Source: Ruminococcus sp. JC304
Lineage (GTDB): Bacteria > Bacillota > Clostridia > Lachnospirales > Lachnospiraceae
Length of the DNA: 64,000 nucleotides
Direction of reading: 5' to 3'
NCBI GenBank assembly: GCA_000285855.2
Contig: HE978651.1
Location: 975,681-1,039,680, forward strand
Both the position numbers and the translations under genes were made by a program. This document shows, piece by piece, positions 18,714-27,218 of this stretch (positions are counted from its first letter, which is position 1; each line of letters opens with the position of its first letter). Below the pieces are notes generated by a model that searched no databases, was not told the DNA's origin, and was given only the letters and a program-made list of their open reading frames with translations.

Positions 18714-19470
18714 GATTTAATTCCTCCCAGATAAGATTAAAGTAAGTTTTAAAATCTGGTGCATTGCGGGAAGACAGGGGAGTGCGGTCTGGAACAGACA
18801 GATTTATGGAAAGCTCTTTCTGAACTGTGGCGGGTCGGGGAGAGAGGATCAGTATTCTGTCTGCCATACTGATCGCTTCTGAAATATCATGAGTGACAAG
18901 GATTGCTGTTTTTTTCTCTTTTTTCAGGATTTTACCGATATCATCACTGACCTTGAGACGGGTCTGATAATCCAACGCGGAAAAGGGTTCATCCAGCAGA
19001 AGAAGCATAGGAGACAGGGCAAGAGTGCGGATCAGTGCAGCACGCTGGCGCATTCCTCCTGAAAGCTGAGAAGGATATGCATTGCGGAATTTGTCCAGGC
19101 CATAGGTGAGTAACATCTGATTTACATAGGCCAGTTTTTCGGCAGTGAGTTCTTTGCGTATTTCCAGTCCCAGAATTACATTTTTGTAAATTTTCCGCCA
19201 TTCCAGAAGGTGATCTTTCTGCAACATATATCCAATGCGGCAGTCTCCGGCAAACACTGGTTCTCCGTTCAGGAGAATCTGTCCCTGTTCAGGCTTCAGT
19301 AATCCGCATATCAGGTTTAGAAGAGTGGATTTTCCACAGCCGGAGGGACCTACAACTGCGAGAAATTCTCCTGGAAATAGTGAAAAGGATATATGTGAAA
19401 GGACCCTGGTTTCCCCGGAAATACTGTGGTATGAAAGACAGACATCTGATACTTCCAGCAGTGGTTTCAT
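18703..19470 (-). CDS. ABC transporter ATP-binding protein
   Basis: The energy-coupling subunit paired with the overlapping permease. The 255-residue protein has Walker A GPSGCGKST, signature LSGGMRQR, Walker B LLLLDEPFSALD and the switch His in LVTHD. It resembles SsuB/TauB. The start was set at 19470, because a GGAGGT site lies 5 bases upstream of that ATG; the longer frame would place it inside the coding region. The system lacks an adjacent solute-binding protein. Confidence 0.92.
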   Translation of the reverse strand: MKPLLEVSDVCLSYHSISGETRVLSHISFSLFPGEFLAVVGPSGCGKSTLLNLICGLLKPEQGQILLNGEPVFAGDCRIGYMLQKDHLLEWRKIYKNVILGLEIRKELTAEKLAYVNQMLLTYGLDKFRNAYPSQLSGGMRQRAALIRTLALSPMLLLLDEPFSALDYQTRLKVSDDIGKILKKEKKTAILVTHDISEAISMADRILILSPRPATVQKELSINLSVPDRTPLSSRNAPDFKTYFNLIWEELNHDA

Positions 19471-19667
19471 TTTTACCTCCATTAAAAATCTTTCTGACAA
19501 ATATAAGTGAAAGAGATAGTGGGTTACATATATTTTATGATATGCAGACCCATGAAGGTATGATATAATAAGACGATTAGTGTAACTATAGTGTAGTTCA
19601 TTATTTGTGAATGCACTGGAAGTTACAGTAACAGAGCATACAATATGTAGGAAAGTGTACAGAAACT

Positions 19668-20705
19668 ATGACAGATAAAAAAAAGGCGGTTTTTAATTTT
19701 ATCTTTCTGATCCTTGTGTTTTCTCTGACCGTATATATGGTGTTTAAGGGAGAGGATCTGGGAGAAATTATTTCTACAGTGCAGCAGGCAAATGCGGTGT
19801 ATCTGATTATCAGTGTGATCTGTGTGGTACTCTTTATTCTGGGAGAATCCGTGATCATTTTCTATATGATGAGGACATTGGGAGCAGGGGTTAAAATGGG
19901 GCATTGTGCCCTGTATTCCTTTGTGGGGTTCTTTTTTAGCTGCATTACTCCTTCCGCCACAGGGGGACAGCCCATGCAGATTTATTATATGAAGAAAGAT
20001 AAACTTCCCATACCGGTGACCACGCTGGTATTGATGATCGTTACGATCACCTACAAAGCAGTTCTGGTGCTGATCGGTATTCTGTTATGGATATTCGGAA
20101 AGGGATTTCTGACAGGATATTTAGGACAGTATATGTGGGTATTTTATCTTGGTGTGGGACTGAATGTGTTCTGTGTTTCCTTTATGATGATTCTGGTGTT
20201 TGCACCTGGACTTGCCAAATGGCTCATGGTAAAGGGAATGAAACTGCTGGAACATTTCAGATTCCTGAAACCCAGAAAAAGCAGACTGGAGAAACTGGAA
20301 AATTCCATGGATCAGTATCATGCCACAGCAGCATTCTGGGCAGGACATAAGCTGGTGATTCTGAAAGTGTTTCTGATCACTTTTGTACAGCGCATTATTT
20401 TGTTTACAGTTACTTACTGGGTATATCGTTCCCTGGGATTTCATGAATATGGGATCGTGACTCTGACAATTTTACAGTCAGTGATTTCGGTATCTGTAGA
20501 CATGCTTCCTTTGCCGGGAGGTATGGGAATCAGCGAATCACTGTATCTGGTTATCTTTGCGCCGGTTTTTGGGGAGACATTACTTCCGGCCATGCTGCTG
20601 AGCAGAGGAATTTCCTATTATGCACAGATGCTCATCAGTGCAGTGATGACCTGTGTGGCACATCTGGTAATAGGACGAAAAGTACAGGAAGAAAATAGGG
20701 GGTAA
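19668..20705 (+). CDS. Flippase-like integral membrane protein (LPG synthase TM family)
   Basis: A 345-residue polytopic protein of the family that includes the membrane domain of MprF/lysylphosphatidylglycerol synthase and related flippases. Family-typical features are TPSATGGQPMQIYYMKKDKLP and LPLPGGMGISE. It lacks the soluble aminoacyl transfer domain of MprF, so a lipid-flipping or lipid-modifying role is inference. The next gene, pssA, starts 3 bp downstream, and psd and queH follow, so the gene probably belongs to a phospholipid operon. The nearest purine-rich site is a weak AGGAAAG 13 bases from the ATG. Confidence 0.85.
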   Translation: MTDKKKAVFNFIFLILVFSLTVYMVFKGEDLGEIISTVQQANAVYLIISVICVVLFILGESVIIFYMMRTLGAGVKMGHCALYSFVGFFFSCITPSATGGQPMQIYYMKKDKLPIPVTTLVLMIVTITYKAVLVLIGILLWIFGKGFLTGYLGQYMWVFYLGVGLNVFCVSFMMILVFAPGLAKWLMVKGMKLLEHFRFLKPRKSRLEKLENSMDQYHATAAFWAGHKLVILKVFLITFVQRIILFTVTYWVYRSLGFHEYGIVTLTILQSVISVSVDMLPLPGGMGISESLYLVIFAPVFGETLLPAMLLSRGISYYAQMLISAVMTCVAHLVIGRKVQEENRG

Positions 20706-20708
20706 AAC

Positions 20709-21329
20709 ATGTTTTTAGGATTTTATGATTATACGGTGGTTCTTACATATATCAGTCTGGGAATTTCCGTGTTTGGAATTACAATGGCTCTGGAGGGGAA
20801 CTTCAAAATGGCCATTTTCTGTCTGGCATTGTCAGGACTTTGTGATATGTTTGATGGAAAAATAGCCAGAACTAAAAAGAACCGTACAGAGGATGAGAAG
20901 AATTTTGGGATTCAAATTGATTCGCTTTGTGATGTAGTTTGTTTTGGAGTTTTTCCGGCAATGATCTGTTACTGTCTGGGTGTAAATACGCCTGCAGGAG
21001 TGGTTTCCCTGATATTTTACAGTATAGCATCTGTGATCCGTCTGGCATATTTTAATGTGACAGAAGCTAAGAGACAGGCGGAGACGGAAGAAAACCGGAA
21101 ATACTATCAGGGACTGCCGATCACATCCATGGCGATCATTCTGCCCTTTCTGTATCTGATGAGAAGATATTATATGATTCATTTTCTGATTGTGATACAT
21201 ATTGCGGTAATTATAGTAGGCCTTCTTTTTATTTTAAATATTAAGGTAAAGAAACCACAGAATCCGATGCGTATTCTTCTGGTAGTTGTGGTAGCACTGG
21301 CACTTGCAAAGATGTTCCGTTTTATATAG
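20709..21329 (+). CDS. pssA: CDP-diacylglycerol-serine O-phosphatidyltransferase
   Basis: Makes phosphatidylserine from CDP-diacylglycerol and serine in the membrane. The 206-residue polytopic protein carries the CDP-alcohol phosphatidyltransferase motif: DMFDGKIAR, then after a short insertion GIQIDSLCD, giving the DGxxAR...GxxxDxxxD pattern with all catalytic aspartates. Only 3 bp separate it from the flippase-like gene and 20 bp from psd. Substrate choice (serine) is supported by the adjacent decarboxylase. Confidence 0.93.
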   Translation: MFLGFYDYTVVLTYISLGISVFGITMALEGNFKMAIFCLALSGLCDMFDGKIARTKKNRTEDEKNFGIQIDSLCDVVCFGVFPAMICYCLGVNTPAGVVSLIFYSIASVIRLAYFNVTEAKRQAETEENRKYYQGLPITSMAIILPFLYLMRRYYMIHFLIVIHIAVIIVGLLFILNIKVKKPQNPMRILLVVVVALALAKMFRFI

Positions 21330-21349
21330 TAAACAGGAGAGATATACCA

Positions 21350-22234
21350 ATGAAATATATTGACAGAATGGGAAATGTAACTGTTGAGGAAAATGGGCAG
21401 GACAAATTATTGCGTCATCTGTATAATGACCGGGGTGGAAGACTTTGTCTCAGAGTATTGGTCAGCCCCTGGGTATCTAAAATGGCAGGCAGATTGTTAA
21501 ATACGGGATTTTCGGCCAGGTTTGTGGGAGATTTTGTGGAAAAAAACAAAATTGATCTGAGTATCTGTGAAAAGCAGAAATTTTCTTCCTGGAATGATTT
21601 TTTTACCCGCAGATTACGCCAGGGAGAACGTCCTGTTGATGAAAGGGAAAAGGTGCTGGTTAGTCCCTGCGATGGTAAGCTTTCTGTTTACAGGATTGAT
21701 AAAAATTCCCGTTTCTGGATTAAAGATACAGAATACACAGTAGAGCAGCTGCTTCGTAATAAAAGTCTGGCAGAAAGATATCTGGGCGGATATGCCCTGG
21801 TATTCAGACTGACAGTAGATGATTATCATCATTTCTGCTATCCTGCAGAAGGTAAAAAATCTGATAATGTAGTGGTACCGGGGATTTTTCATACTGTAAA
21901 TCCTGTAGCAAATGAGGTATATCCTATTTACAGAGAAAATGCCAGAGAATATACTTTGCTGAAAACAGAGAAATTCGGGACTGTACTTATGATGGAAGTA
22001 GGTGCCATGATGGTGGGAAAAATCACCAATGTGGAGAAAAAATCTGTTTCAGTAAAAAAGGGACAGGAAAAAGGCTGGTTTGAATTCGGAGGTTCCACGA
22101 TTATTCTTCTTCTGCAGCATGAAAAGGTAAGATTGGACTATGACCTGATTGAAAATACCGAAAATGGATATGAAACGGTTGTCAGAATGGGAGAGCGTAT
22201 CGGTGAGACCAGAAAGCGTAAAACAGGAGAATAA
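21350..22234 (+). CDS. psd: Phosphatidylserine decarboxylase proenzyme
   Basis: Decarboxylates phosphatidylserine to phosphatidylethanolamine. The 294-residue proenzyme should cleave itself at the GGST motif near residue 248 (EFGGSTI), making the serine into the pyruvoyl cofactor. Other family features are FFTRRL, the YHHFCYPAEG segment with catalytic His and the LMMEVGAMMVGKI strand. With pssA it completes the PE pathway. An AGGAGAG site precedes the start. Confidence 0.95.
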   Translation: MKYIDRMGNVTVEENGQDKLLRHLYNDRGGRLCLRVLVSPWVSKMAGRLLNTGFSARFVGDFVEKNKIDLSICEKQKFSSWNDFFTRRLRQGERPVDEREKVLVSPCDGKLSVYRIDKNSRFWIKDTEYTVEQLLRNKSLAERYLGGYALVFRLTVDDYHHFCYPAEGKKSDNVVVPGIFHTVNPVANEVYPIYRENAREYTLLKTEKFGTVLMMEVGAMMVGKITNVEKKSVSVKKGQEKGWFEFGGSTIILLLQHEKVRLDYDLIENTENGYETVVRMGERIGETRKRKTGE

Positions 22235-22237
22235 TTC

Positions 22238-22861
22238 ATGAATATAAGAAATTATCAAAAGGAACTGGACAGGCTCATAGGACAGATACAGAAAGAGAAT
22301 AAAGTCCCAAGCCTGTTCCTTCACAGTTGTTGTGCACCCTGCAGCAGCTATGTATTGGAATATTTGTCGAAATATTTTGATATTACAGTGTTTTATTACA
22401 ATCCCAATATTTACCCCGAAGAAGAGTATAGGAAACGAGTACAGGAAATTAACCGTCTGGTAAATTCTATGGAATTTGAGCATCCGGTCAAACTGATAGA
22501 GGGACGCTATGATCCACAGGAATTTTTCAGGATGGCAAAAGGACTGGAAGACATACCGGAAGGGGGAGAACGCTGCTTTAGGTGTTATCGTCAGCGTATG
22601 GAAGAAGCAGCAAAGCTGGCAAAGAAAGGTGGATATGATTATTTCACGACCACTCTGTCTATCAGTCCGCTGAAAAATGCAGCCAGGATCAATGAAATCG
22701 GAGAAGAACTGGCAGAGATCTATCATGTAACACATCTTCCTTCCGATTTTAAGAAAAAAAATGGATATAAGCGTTCCATAGAGCTTTCTCATGAATATGA
22801 TCTTTACCGGCAGAATTACTGCGGATGTGTATATTCCAGAAGAGAAGCTTCAAATAAATAA
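22238..22861 (+). CDS. queH: Epoxyqueuosine reductase QueH
   Basis: Catalyses the final step of queuosine synthesis in tRNA, reducing epoxyqueuosine; QueH is the non-orthologous replacement for QueG in many Firmicutes. The 207-residue protein contains the cysteine pairs that bind its iron-sulfur and metal sites: HSCCAPC near residue 30, RCFRCY near 110 and YCGCVYS at the C-terminus. It starts 3 bp after psd and has its own AGGAG site. Its presence at the end of the phospholipid operon looks like simple co-transcription. Confidence 0.92.
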   Translation: MNIRNYQKELDRLIGQIQKENKVPSLFLHSCCAPCSSYVLEYLSKYFDITVFYYNPNIYPEEEYRKRVQEINRLVNSMEFEHPVKLIEGRYDPQEFFRMAKGLEDIPEGGERCFRCYRQRMEEAAKLAKKGGYDYFTTTLSISPLKNAARINEIGEELAEIYHVTHLPSDFKKKNGYKRSIELSHEYDLYRQNYCGCVYSRREASNK

Positions 22862-22970
22862 TTAGTTACAAACTGAAAGAATCAAAATGAATTACTTTGC
22901 AATCTGAAAAAATATGATACACTAATGCACAAAAGTACTAAAATTCAGAAAGAAACGAGGAATAAATACT

Positions 22971-24350
22971 ATGGCACAGCTTTGGGGCGGACGTTTCACC
23001 AAAGAAACAGACAAACTGGTATATAATTTTAATGCATCAATTTCTTTTGACCAGAAATTCTATGAGCAGGATATCAGAGGAAGCAAAGCACATGTAGCAA
23101 TGCTTGCAAAACAGGGAATCCTGACAGAAGAGGAAAAAATACAGATTGAAAATGGTCTGGATGGAATTCTTGCAGATGTAAAATCTGGAAAACTTGAGAT
23201 TACATCTGAATATGAAGATATTCACAGTTTTGTAGAGGCAAATCTTATTGACAGAATCGGAGATGCCGGTAAGAAGCTTCATACAGGAAGAAGCCGTAAT
23301 GACCAGGTGGCACTGGATATGAAACTGTATGTGAGGGATGAGATTGATGAGACAGATGAGTTGGTAAAGAAGCTTCTTGAAGCACTGCAGAAGATCATGG
23401 AGGAGAATATCCATACATATATGCCGGGCTTTACTCATTTACAGAAGGCACAGCCTGTTACTCTGGCACATCATGTAGGAGCATATTTTGAGATGTTTGT
23501 CCGTGACAGAAGCAGACTTTCCGATATCCGCAAGAGAATGAATACCTGTCCCTTAGGAGCAGGAGCACTGGCAGGAACCACATATCCGCTGGACAGAGAA
23601 TATACCGCACAGCTTCTGGGCTTTGACGGACCTACCAGAAACAGTATGGATTCTGTTTCAGACAGAGACTATGTGATTGAGCTTTTGTCAGCCTTTTCTA
23701 CCATAATGATGCATATGAGCCGTTTCTGCGAGGAAATCATTATGTGGAATTCCAATGAGTATCGTTTTGTGGAAATTGATGATGCCTACAGTACAGGCAG
23801 TAGTATTATGCCTCAGAAAAAGAATCCGGATATTGCAGAATTGGTAAGAGGAAAAACAGGGCGTGTATATGGAGCTCTGACTTCTATCCTTACCACTATG
23901 AAAGGAATTCCGCTTGCGTATAATAAAGACATGCAGGAAGATAAAGAACTTACTTTTGATGCCATTGACACAGTGAAAGGCTGTCTGGCATTGTTTACAG
24001 GAATGATCTCAACTATGCAGTTTAACAAAAAAAATATGGAAGAAAGTGCAAAGAACGGATTTACCAATGCTACAGATGCAGCAGATTATCTGGTAAATCA
24101 CGGTGTACCTTTCAGGGATGCCCATGGTATTGTAGGACGTCTGGTCCTTACCTGCATTGACAAAGGGATTTCACTGGATGAACTTCCACTGGAAGAATAC
24201 AAGGCTATCAGTCCTGTATTTGAACAGGATATCTATGAAGCTATCAGTATGAAAACTTGTGTAGAGAAACGTATGACTATTGGTGCCCCGGGATCTGAAG
24301 TTATGAAAAAGGTAATTGCAGAGAACCGGAAATATCTGGAACAGAATTAA
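22971..24350 (+). CDS. argH: Argininosuccinate lyase
   Basis: Splits argininosuccinate to arginine and fumarate, the last step of arginine synthesis. At 459 residues it has family length. It contains the superfamily signature GSSIMPQKKNPD near residue 277 with the catalytic Ser, as well as GRSRNDQVALD and the TxxxxxHLQKAQP helix. No argG lies next to it. A GAGGAA site precedes the ATG, and a weak promoter (TTTGCA with TACACT at 16 bp spacing) is possible around 22897-22924. Confidence 0.97.
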   Translation: MAQLWGGRFTKETDKLVYNFNASISFDQKFYEQDIRGSKAHVAMLAKQGILTEEEKIQIENGLDGILADVKSGKLEITSEYEDIHSFVEANLIDRIGDAGKKLHTGRSRNDQVALDMKLYVRDEIDETDELVKKLLEALQKIMEENIHTYMPGFTHLQKAQPVTLAHHVGAYFEMFVRDRSRLSDIRKRMNTCPLGAGALAGTTYPLDREYTAQLLGFDGPTRNSMDSVSDRDYVIELLSAFSTIMMHMSRFCEEIIMWNSNEYRFVEIDDAYSTGSSIMPQKKNPDIAELVRGKTGRVYGALTSILTTMKGIPLAYNKDMQEDKELTFDAIDTVKGCLALFTGMISTMQFNKKNMEESAKNGFTNATDAADYLVNHGVPFRDAHGIVGRLVLTCIDKGISLDELPLEEYKAISPVFEQDIYEAISMKTCVEKRMTIGAPGSEVMKKVIAENRKYLEQN

Positions 24351-24372
24351 TTTGAAAAAACATAAAAAAGGG

Positions 24373-24401
24373 TTGCATTTTACTTTAATTTGTTATAGTA
24401 T
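24373..24401 (+). promoter_or_regulatory. Promoter for asd
   Basis: TTGCAT, a 17-bp spacer and TAGTAT. Transcription should start near 24408, giving a leader of about 93 nt that contains the two hairpins listed next. Confidence 0.6.
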
Positions 24402-24413
24402 GTACAAGAACGA

Positions 24414-24476
24414 CAGATGTACGCGAAATAGAGACATCTGAAAAAGAAGGTCTGACGCAGGAAAATAGAGTCAGAT
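24414..24476 (+). promoter_or_regulatory. Tandem hairpins in the asd leader
   Basis: Two stem-loops lie side by side. The first has arms CAGATGT (24414-24420) and ACATCTG (24434-24440); the second has arms TCTGAC (24451-24456) and GTCAGA (24470-24475). Their loops are related: both begin with GC and share the segment GAAA(A)TAGAG. The stems differ in sequence while the loops agree, the pattern expected of an RNA that is recognised through its loops. I do not match it to a known riboswitch; the lysine riboswitch is much larger. Confidence 0.5.
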
Positions 24477-24500
24477 GACATGCAAAGAGGAGATTATATT

Positions 24501-25586
24501 ATGAGTGAAAAACTGAGAGTTGGTATCTTAGGTGCCACAGGTATGGTAGGACAGAGATTTATCTCACTTCTTGAGAATCATCCATGGTTTGAGGTAGTAA
24601 CCGTAGCTGCAAGCCCGAGAAGCGCAGGAAAAACATATGAGGAAGCTGTAGGCGGAAGATGGAAAATGGACACACCGATGCCGGAAGCTGTGAAAAATCT
24701 TGTAGTTATGAATGTAAATGAAGTGGAGAAGGTTGCTGCTACCGTTGACTTTGTATTCTCTGCTGTAGATATGTCAAAAGAAGAGATTAAGAAGATCGAA
24801 GAAGAATATGCGAAGACAGAGACACCGGTTGTTTCCAACAACAGTGCTCACAGATGGACACCGGATGTACCGATGGTAGTGCCGGAAATCAATCCGGAAC
24901 ACTTCGATGTAATCGAATCTCAGAAGAAACGTCTTGGAACAACACGTGGATTTATCGCGGTTAAACCAAACTGTTCTATCCAGAGCTATGCTCCTGTATT
25001 AACTGCATGGAAAGAGTTCGAGCCATATGAAGTAGTTGCTACTACATATCAGGCAATCTCCGGAGCAGGTAAGACATTTAAGGACTGGCCGGAAATGGTT
25101 GGAAACATTATCCCATACATTGGCGGCGAGGAAGAGAAGAGCGAGAAAGAGCCATTAAGAATCTGGGGTAAAGTAGAAGACGGCGTGATCAAACCTGCTA
25201 CAGAGCCGGTGATCACATGCCAGTGTATCCGTGTACCTGTACTGAACGGACATACAGCAGCTGTATTTGTTAAATTCCGCAAGAATCCTACAAAAGAGCA
25301 GCTGATCAAAGCATTAGTAGAGTTTAAAGGACTTCCGCAGGAATTAGAGCTTCCAAGTGCTCCGAAGCAGTTCATCCAGTACCTGGAAGAGGACAACCGT
25401 CCACAGGTTACAGAAGATGTAAACTTTGAGCATGGTATGGGAGTATCTGTAGGACGTCTCCGTGAGGATACTGTGTATGACTGGAAATTTGTAGGACTTT
25501 CCCACAATACAGTCAGAGGTGCTGCAGGCGGAGCTGTTCTCTGTGCAGAGACTCTGAAGGCAAAGGGATATATTCAGGCAAAATAA
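24501..25586 (+). CDS. asd: Aspartate-semialdehyde dehydrogenase
   Basis: Reduces aspartyl phosphate to aspartate semialdehyde, feeding lysine, diaminopimelate, threonine and methionine synthesis. The 361-residue protein has the NADP motif GATGMVGQRF at the N-terminus and the catalytic Cys in KPNCSIQSY near residue 159. The sequence fits the archaeal/fungal-type Asd rather than the E. coli type. The start is at the ATG behind a GAGGAG site; the longer frame starts at 24480. Codon use is strongly biased to preferred codons. Confidence 0.95.
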   Translation: MSEKLRVGILGATGMVGQRFISLLENHPWFEVVTVAASPRSAGKTYEEAVGGRWKMDTPMPEAVKNLVVMNVNEVEKVAATVDFVFSAVDMSKEEIKKIEEEYAKTETPVVSNNSAHRWTPDVPMVVPEINPEHFDVIESQKKRLGTTRGFIAVKPNCSIQSYAPVLTAWKEFEPYEVVATTYQAISGAGKTFKDWPEMVGNIIPYIGGEEEKSEKEPLRIWGKVEDGVIKPATEPVITCQCIRVPVLNGHTAAVFVKFRKNPTKEQLIKALVEFKGLPQELELPSAPKQFIQYLEEDNRPQVTEDVNFEHGMGVSVGRLREDTVYDWKFVGLSHNTVRGAAGGAVLCAETLKAKGYIQAK

Positions 25587-25596
25587 TAAGAAAAAT

Positions 25597-25626
25597 AAAG
25601 GGATGTCATTGTATGACATCCCTTTT
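25597..25626 (+). terminator. Terminator after asd
   Basis: A perfect stem with AAAGGGATGTCA arm and short loop, ended by T4. Confidence 0.88.
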
Positions 25627-25670
25627 CTGACCATATGATACAATGGTGGAAGATAGGAATAAGAGCAGAT

Positions 25671-25907
25671 ATGAGAGAAAAAAATTTAACAGTGATCATT
25701 ACCTTTGTGTCCACTACTCAGGCCATGGCTATGGAGAGCAGAGGAAGGGAAACAGGATTTGAAGGCAGGATTATCCCTGTACCCAGAGAAATCTCAGCTT
25801 CCTGTGGACTGGCGTGGAAGTGCAGCAGACAAAATCAGGATACTGTAGAAAAATACCTCAGGAAGGAAGACCTGGAATATGAAGGAATATACCAGATCCT
25901 GATGTGA
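25671..25907 (+). CDS. DUF3343 protein, selenium-associated
   Basis: A 78-residue protein resembling the DUF3343 family, whose members are often encoded next to selD and yedF and have been proposed to handle selenium or sulfur. Visible features are the conserved FVSTTQAMAMES start and a Cys in the SASCGLAWK segment. It lies 100 bp upstream of selD on the same strand, which supports the association. The ribosome site is weak. Confidence 0.7.
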   Translation: MREKNLTVIITFVSTTQAMAMESRGRETGFEGRIIPVPREISASCGLAWKCSRQNQDTVEKYLRKEDLEYEGIYQILM

Positions 25908-26010
25908 CATACAGCTTTGACGCGCAGAGTGGTTTATGTTAAAATATAGCTGTCAGTGAGCCTGACATTGGAAAAATATACTGGTTTTGAGAAAGGGAGA
26001 AGCTATCCTG

Positions 26011-27048
26011 ATGAAAAATAATAAAGTATATCTTACCCAGCTTGCCAGTGCAGCAGGCTGTGGCGCAAAAATCGGCCCTAAGGTTCTGGCACAGGTGGTG
26101 GAAAAACTGCCAAAGTTTACAGACCCCATGCTTCTGGTAGGGCCGGAGACTTCAGATGATGCTGCAGTATATAAAATATCAGATGAGCTTGCAATGATCC
26201 AGACAGTGGATTTTTTTCCACCAGTGGTAAATGATCCCTATATGTATGGTCAGATTGCAGCGGCTAATGCGCTGAGTGATGTTTACGCTATGGGGGGGAT
26301 TCCCAAGCTGGCCCTGAATGTGGTGGCTTTTCCAAACTGCCTGGGACCGGAAGTGCTGGAACAGATCCTCAGAGGCGGAGCTGATAAGGTAATGGAAGCC
26401 GGTGCAGTTCTTGCAGGAGGACATACCATCAATGATAAAGAACCTAAATATGGTCTGTGTGTTACCGGGTATGTACATCCCGAGAAAATGTGGAAGAATT
26501 ATGGAGCCAGGGAAGGAGATACATTGATTCTCACCAAGCCTCTGGGAAGTGGTATCTTAAATACGGCGATCAAAGCAGAAATGGCATCAGCAGAGGAAAC
26601 AGAGAGTGTGCAGAGGGTGATGGCAAAGCTGAATAAATATGCAGCGGAGATTGCTGGAAAATATACGATTCACAGCTGCACAGATGTGACTGGATTCAGT
26701 CTGGCAGGACATAGCCTGGAGATGGCAAAGGGCAGTGGAAAGACTTTGGTGATTCATTCCGGGAAACTTCCTGTTATGGATGGTGTGGCTGAATATGCCC
26801 AGATGGGACTGGTTCCTGAGGGTGCATATAGAAACCGGGAGTTTGCAGGAGAGGCAATCCGAAGTGAGATCAGGGAGCTTTGGAAGGAGGATGTGGTTTT
26901 TGATCCTCAGACCTCAGGGGGACTACTTCTCGCAGTGCCGTCAGATGAGGCGGATCAGCTTGCTGCTGAACTGGGAAAAATGGATATTTCCGGAGGAATT
27001 ATCGGTACTGTTACAGAATTGCAGGATAAATATGTAATATTTGATTAG
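26011..27048 (+). CDS. selD: Selenide, water dikinase
   Basis: Makes selenophosphate from selenide and ATP, the selenium donor for selenocysteine, selenouridine or selenium-dependent molybdenum enzymes. The 345-residue protein carries the catalytic pair Cys17 and Lys20 in the motif AAGCGAKIGP, with a TGT cysteine codon rather than a selenocysteine TGA. The second cysteine of the common GCGCK motif is Ala here; in E. coli only the first is essential. A glycine-rich GGADKVMEAGAVLAGGHT segment follows. No selA, selB or tRNA-Sec is visible in this window. The start is the ATG behind a GGGAGAAG site. Confidence 0.93.
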   Translation: MKNNKVYLTQLASAAGCGAKIGPKVLAQVVEKLPKFTDPMLLVGPETSDDAAVYKISDELAMIQTVDFFPPVVNDPYMYGQIAAANALSDVYAMGGIPKLALNVVAFPNCLGPEVLEQILRGGADKVMEAGAVLAGGHTINDKEPKYGLCVTGYVHPEKMWKNYGAREGDTLILTKPLGSGILNTAIKAEMASAEETESVQRVMAKLNKYAAEIAGKYTIHSCTDVTGFSLAGHSLEMAKGSGKTLVIHSGKLPVMDGVAEYAQMGLVPEGAYRNREFAGEAIRSEIRELWKEDVVFDPQTSGGLLLAVPSDEADQLAAELGKMDISGGIIGTVTELQDKYVIFD

Positions 27049-27157
27049 ACTGCCTGATGTTATTGATATAAAAAATCAATATCTGAATATTTTATTTAAA
27101 TTTAATAATAACCAAAAAATGACAATATATTTAGTGAACTATTACAACAAATAAAGA

Positions 27158-27186
27158 TTGTGATAAAGTTGTCAAAGTGCTATAAT
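27158..27186 (+). promoter_or_regulatory. Promoter for the formate/nitrite channel gene
   Basis: TTGTGA, a 17-bp spacer and a perfect TATAAT. The preceding 100 bp are very AT-rich. Confidence 0.65.
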
Positions 27187-27218
27187 GTTTTTATTAAAAA
27201 CATTGCGGAGGTGTTATT

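Noticed and set aside
22049-22792. 247-codon minus-strand frame across psd and queH
   Set aside because: It runs antisense to two recognised genes and has no supportive start signal.
26053-26075. Selenocysteine codon in SelD
   Set aside because: The active-site codon reads TGT (Cys), not TGA, so no recoding is needed.
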